Source: Streptomyces sp. NBC_01353
GTDB taxonomy: Bacteria; Actinomycetota; Actinomycetes; Streptomycetales; Streptomycetaceae
Assembly (NCBI RefSeq): GCF_036237275.1
Contig: NZ_CP108352.1
Span: 1,984,001-2,048,000, forward strand
Direction: 5' to 3'
Length of the DNA: 64,000 bases
Shown here piece after piece: positions 62,187 to 64,000 of the stretch. The first letter of the stretch is position 1; each line of letters begins with the position of its first letter. The notes under the pieces were generated by a model. That model searched no databases. It saw only the letters and a program-made list of their open reading frames with translations, and was not told where the DNA came from. Both the position numbers and the translations under genes were made by a program.

Positions 62187-63938
62187 GTGCTGTTCGAGGT
62201 GTGGGCCCCGCAGGCCCGTGACCGGGTGACGCTGGAGCTGAACGGCACCGGGCAGCCCATGGAGCGGGACGCCGAGCGGGCCGGCTGGTGGACCGGGGTC
62301 GCGGCGGCCGAGGACGGCGACCGCTACGGCTTCTCCCTGGACGGCGGTCCCGTACTGCCCGACCCTCGGTCCCGCCGCCAGCCGGACGGTCCGGACGGGC
62401 TCAGCGCGGTCGTCGATCACTCCGCGTACGTCTGGTTCAACGAGTCGCCGCGGCTGCGGCTGCGCGCCGGGGTCCTGTACGAGCTCCACATCGGGACCTT
62501 CACCCGCGACGGGACCCTGGACGCGGCGGCCGAGCGGCTCGGGGAGCTGGCGGGGCTCGGCATCACCCATGTGGAGCTGATGCCGCTCTGTCCTTTCCCG
62601 GGGGTTCGCGGCTGGGGGTACGACGGCGTCGCGCCGTGGGCGGTCCATGAGCCGTACGGCGGGCCGACCGCGCTGAAGCGGTTCGTCGACACCGCGCACG
62701 GCCTCGGGATGGGGGTGGTCCTGGACGTCGTCCACAACCATCTCGGCCCGTCCGGGAACCATCTGCCGTCCTTCGGCCCGTACTTCACCGACACGCACCA
62801 CACGCCGTGGGGCGCGGCCGTGAACCTGGACGCGGCGGGTTCGGACGAGGTCCGCACGTATCTGGTGGACAGCGCGCTCGCCTGGCTCCAGGACTACCGG
62901 ATCGACGGACTCCGTCTGGACGCCGTACACGCCCTGGTGGACGACCGGGCGCTGACGTTCCTGGAGGAGCTGAGCGAGGCGGTGGACGAGCTGGCGCGGG
63001 AGCAGGGCCGCCAGCACTTCCTGATCGCCGAGTCCGACCTCGCCGATCCTCGGACGACGAGCCCGCGCGTCTCGGGCGGTCTCGGCATCCACGCCCAGTG
63101 GAACGACGACTTCCACCACGCCCTGCACACCACGCTGACCGGTGAGTCCCAGGGCTACTACACCGACTTCGCGCGTGCCCCGCTGGCCGCGCTCGCCAAG
63201 ACGCTGACCCACGTCTTCTTCCACGACGGTACGTACTCGAGCTTCCGGGGCCGTCGCCACGGACGGCCGGTGGACCGGGTCCGTACCCCCGCTCACCGCT
63301 TCCTGGGGTACGCCCAGACGCACGACCAGATCGGGAACCGGGCGCTGGGCGACCGGCTCTCCGCGACCCTCTCCCCCGGCCTGCTCGCCTGCGCGGCGAC
63401 GCTCGTCCTGACCGGGCCCTCGGTCCCGATGCTCTTCATGGGCGAGGAGTGGGGCGCGAAGACGCCCTGGCAGTACTTCACCGACCACACGGACCCGGAG
63501 CTGGCGGAGGCGGTACGGCGGGGCAGGCGGCGGGAGTTCGCGGAGCACGGCTGGGCGGAGGAGGACATCCCCGATCCCCAGGAGCCCGCGACCCGGGACC
63601 GCTCCGTCCTGGACCGTACGGAGCGCGAACGAGCCCCGCACAACCGGCTGCTCGCCTGGCACCGCGAGCTGATCGCGCTGCGCCGTACCCTGCCGGACCT
63701 CACCGACCCGGACCTGGCCGCGGTCCGGGTCGCGTACGACGAGGAGGCCCGCTGGCTGGCGTTCCGTCGCGGGGTGCTGCGGATCGCGGTCAACCTGGGC
63801 AAGGAACCGGTGGAGATCCCGCTCGGCACGAACGGCCGTGACCGCGTCCTCGCCGCCTGGGAGCCGGTCGATGCCCCGGGCTCGGACGGCCTGCTGCGGC
63901 TGCCGGCGGAGTGCGCGGTGGTGCTGACGGACGGGTGA
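62187..63938 (+). CDS. treZ: Malto-oligosyltrehalose trehalohydrolase
   Basis: A 583-aa GH13 protein. An N-terminal beta-sandwich (VLFEVWAPQARDRVTLEL) precedes the barrel with LYELHIGTFTRDGTLD, GVRGWGYDGVAPWAVHEPYGG, VVLDVVHNHLGPSGNH, IDGLRLDAVHAL (nucleophile) and LIAESDL (acid), then YAQTHDQIGNRALG. It releases trehalose from the TreY product. I chose the GTG at 62187 (GAGGGG upstream, family start VLFEVWAP); a GTG at 62157 is a longer alternative. Confidence 0.96.
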   Translation: MLFEVWAPQARDRVTLELNGTGQPMERDAERAGWWTGVAAAEDGDRYGFSLDGGPVLPDPRSRRQPDGPDGLSAVVDHSAYVWFNESPRLRLRAGVLYELHIGTFTRDGTLDAAAERLGELAGLGITHVELMPLCPFPGVRGWGYDGVAPWAVHEPYGGPTALKRFVDTAHGLGMGVVLDVVHNHLGPSGNHLPSFGPYFTDTHHTPWGAAVNLDAAGSDEVRTYLVDSALAWLQDYRIDGLRLDAVHALVDDRALTFLEELSEAVDELAREQGRQHFLIAESDLADPRTTSPRVSGGLGIHAQWNDDFHHALHTTLTGESQGYYTDFARAPLAALAKTLTHVFFHDGTYSSFRGRRHGRPVDRVRTPAHRFLGYAQTHDQIGNRALGDRLSATLSPGLLACAATLVLTGPSVPMLFMGEEWGAKTPWQYFTDHTDPELAEAVRRGRRREFAEHGWAEEDIPDPQEPATRDRSVLDRTERERAPHNRLLAWHRELIALRRTLPDLTDPDLAAVRVAYDEEARWLAFRRGVLRIAVNLGKEPVEIPLGTNGRDRVLAAWEPVDAPGSDGLLRLPAECAVVLTDG

Positions 63939-64000
63939 GCCGGGCGGTTGGTGAGCCGGGCGGGGCGGAGCCCTGAGCCAATTGGATCATGATCCGGCCT

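Overview
The window is very GC-rich, dense with GTG starts, and carries families typical of Streptomyces: a SAV2148-type HEPN protein, DUF2637/SpdB-like proteins, a DUF1707-FHA protein, an MmyB-type regulator remnant and the glgX/treY/treZ glycogen-trehalose set. I read it as a Streptomyces chromosome (inference from gene content and codon use). It falls into two parts.

Positions 1-42,282 are the right-hand part of a temperate HK97-fold siphophage. Its left end lies outside the window. Reading rightwards, against transcription, there are: the tape-measure N-terminus, a tail chaperone with a -1 slippery site, tail and head-tail genes, major capsid protein, protease, portal, large terminase and an HNH gene (1-10.9 kb). 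Next come a repeat-bearing structural protein, small regulators and a lipoprotein (10.9-14.6 kb). A block that resembles a Streptomyces conjugative plasmid or AICE follows (14.8-24 kb): a TraB/FtsK-like ATPase, two Spd-like membrane proteins and, divergently, two NUDIX genes. Then there is a long early operon of small genes (24.3-39.9 kb) with DnaB-like helicase, DnaC-like loader, a replication initiator carrying phased repeats, a Sak4-like ATPase, a RecE-like nuclease and a phage sliding clamp. At the right edge lie an excisionase-like protein, an XRE regulator, a divergent HTH protein and a tyrosine integrase. Most early genes overlap by ATGA, GTGA or TGATG, which indicates long translationally coupled transcripts; strong hairpins punctuate them.

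The integrase abuts an ABC sugar-transporter permease gene that is cut after its EAA loop. The phage therefore appears to have integrated inside that gene; the rest of the permease should lie left of the window beyond the prophage.

Positions 42,283-64,000 are ordinary chromosome: a phosphotransferase, an epoxide-hydrolase-like enzyme, a DnaQ-like exonuclease, a HEPN protein, a two-gene secreted amine-oxidase-like system, glgX, an MFS transporter, treY, an atypical P450, an MMPL transporter, an FHA protein, a broken MmyB regulator, a GNAT enzyme and treZ. GlgX, TreY and TreZ form one pathway (glycogen debranching, then trehalose release from malto-oligosaccharides), although unrelated genes separate them. 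Two intergenic regions (about 51.7-52.2 and 55.9-56.2 kb) carry the same REP-like repeat family.
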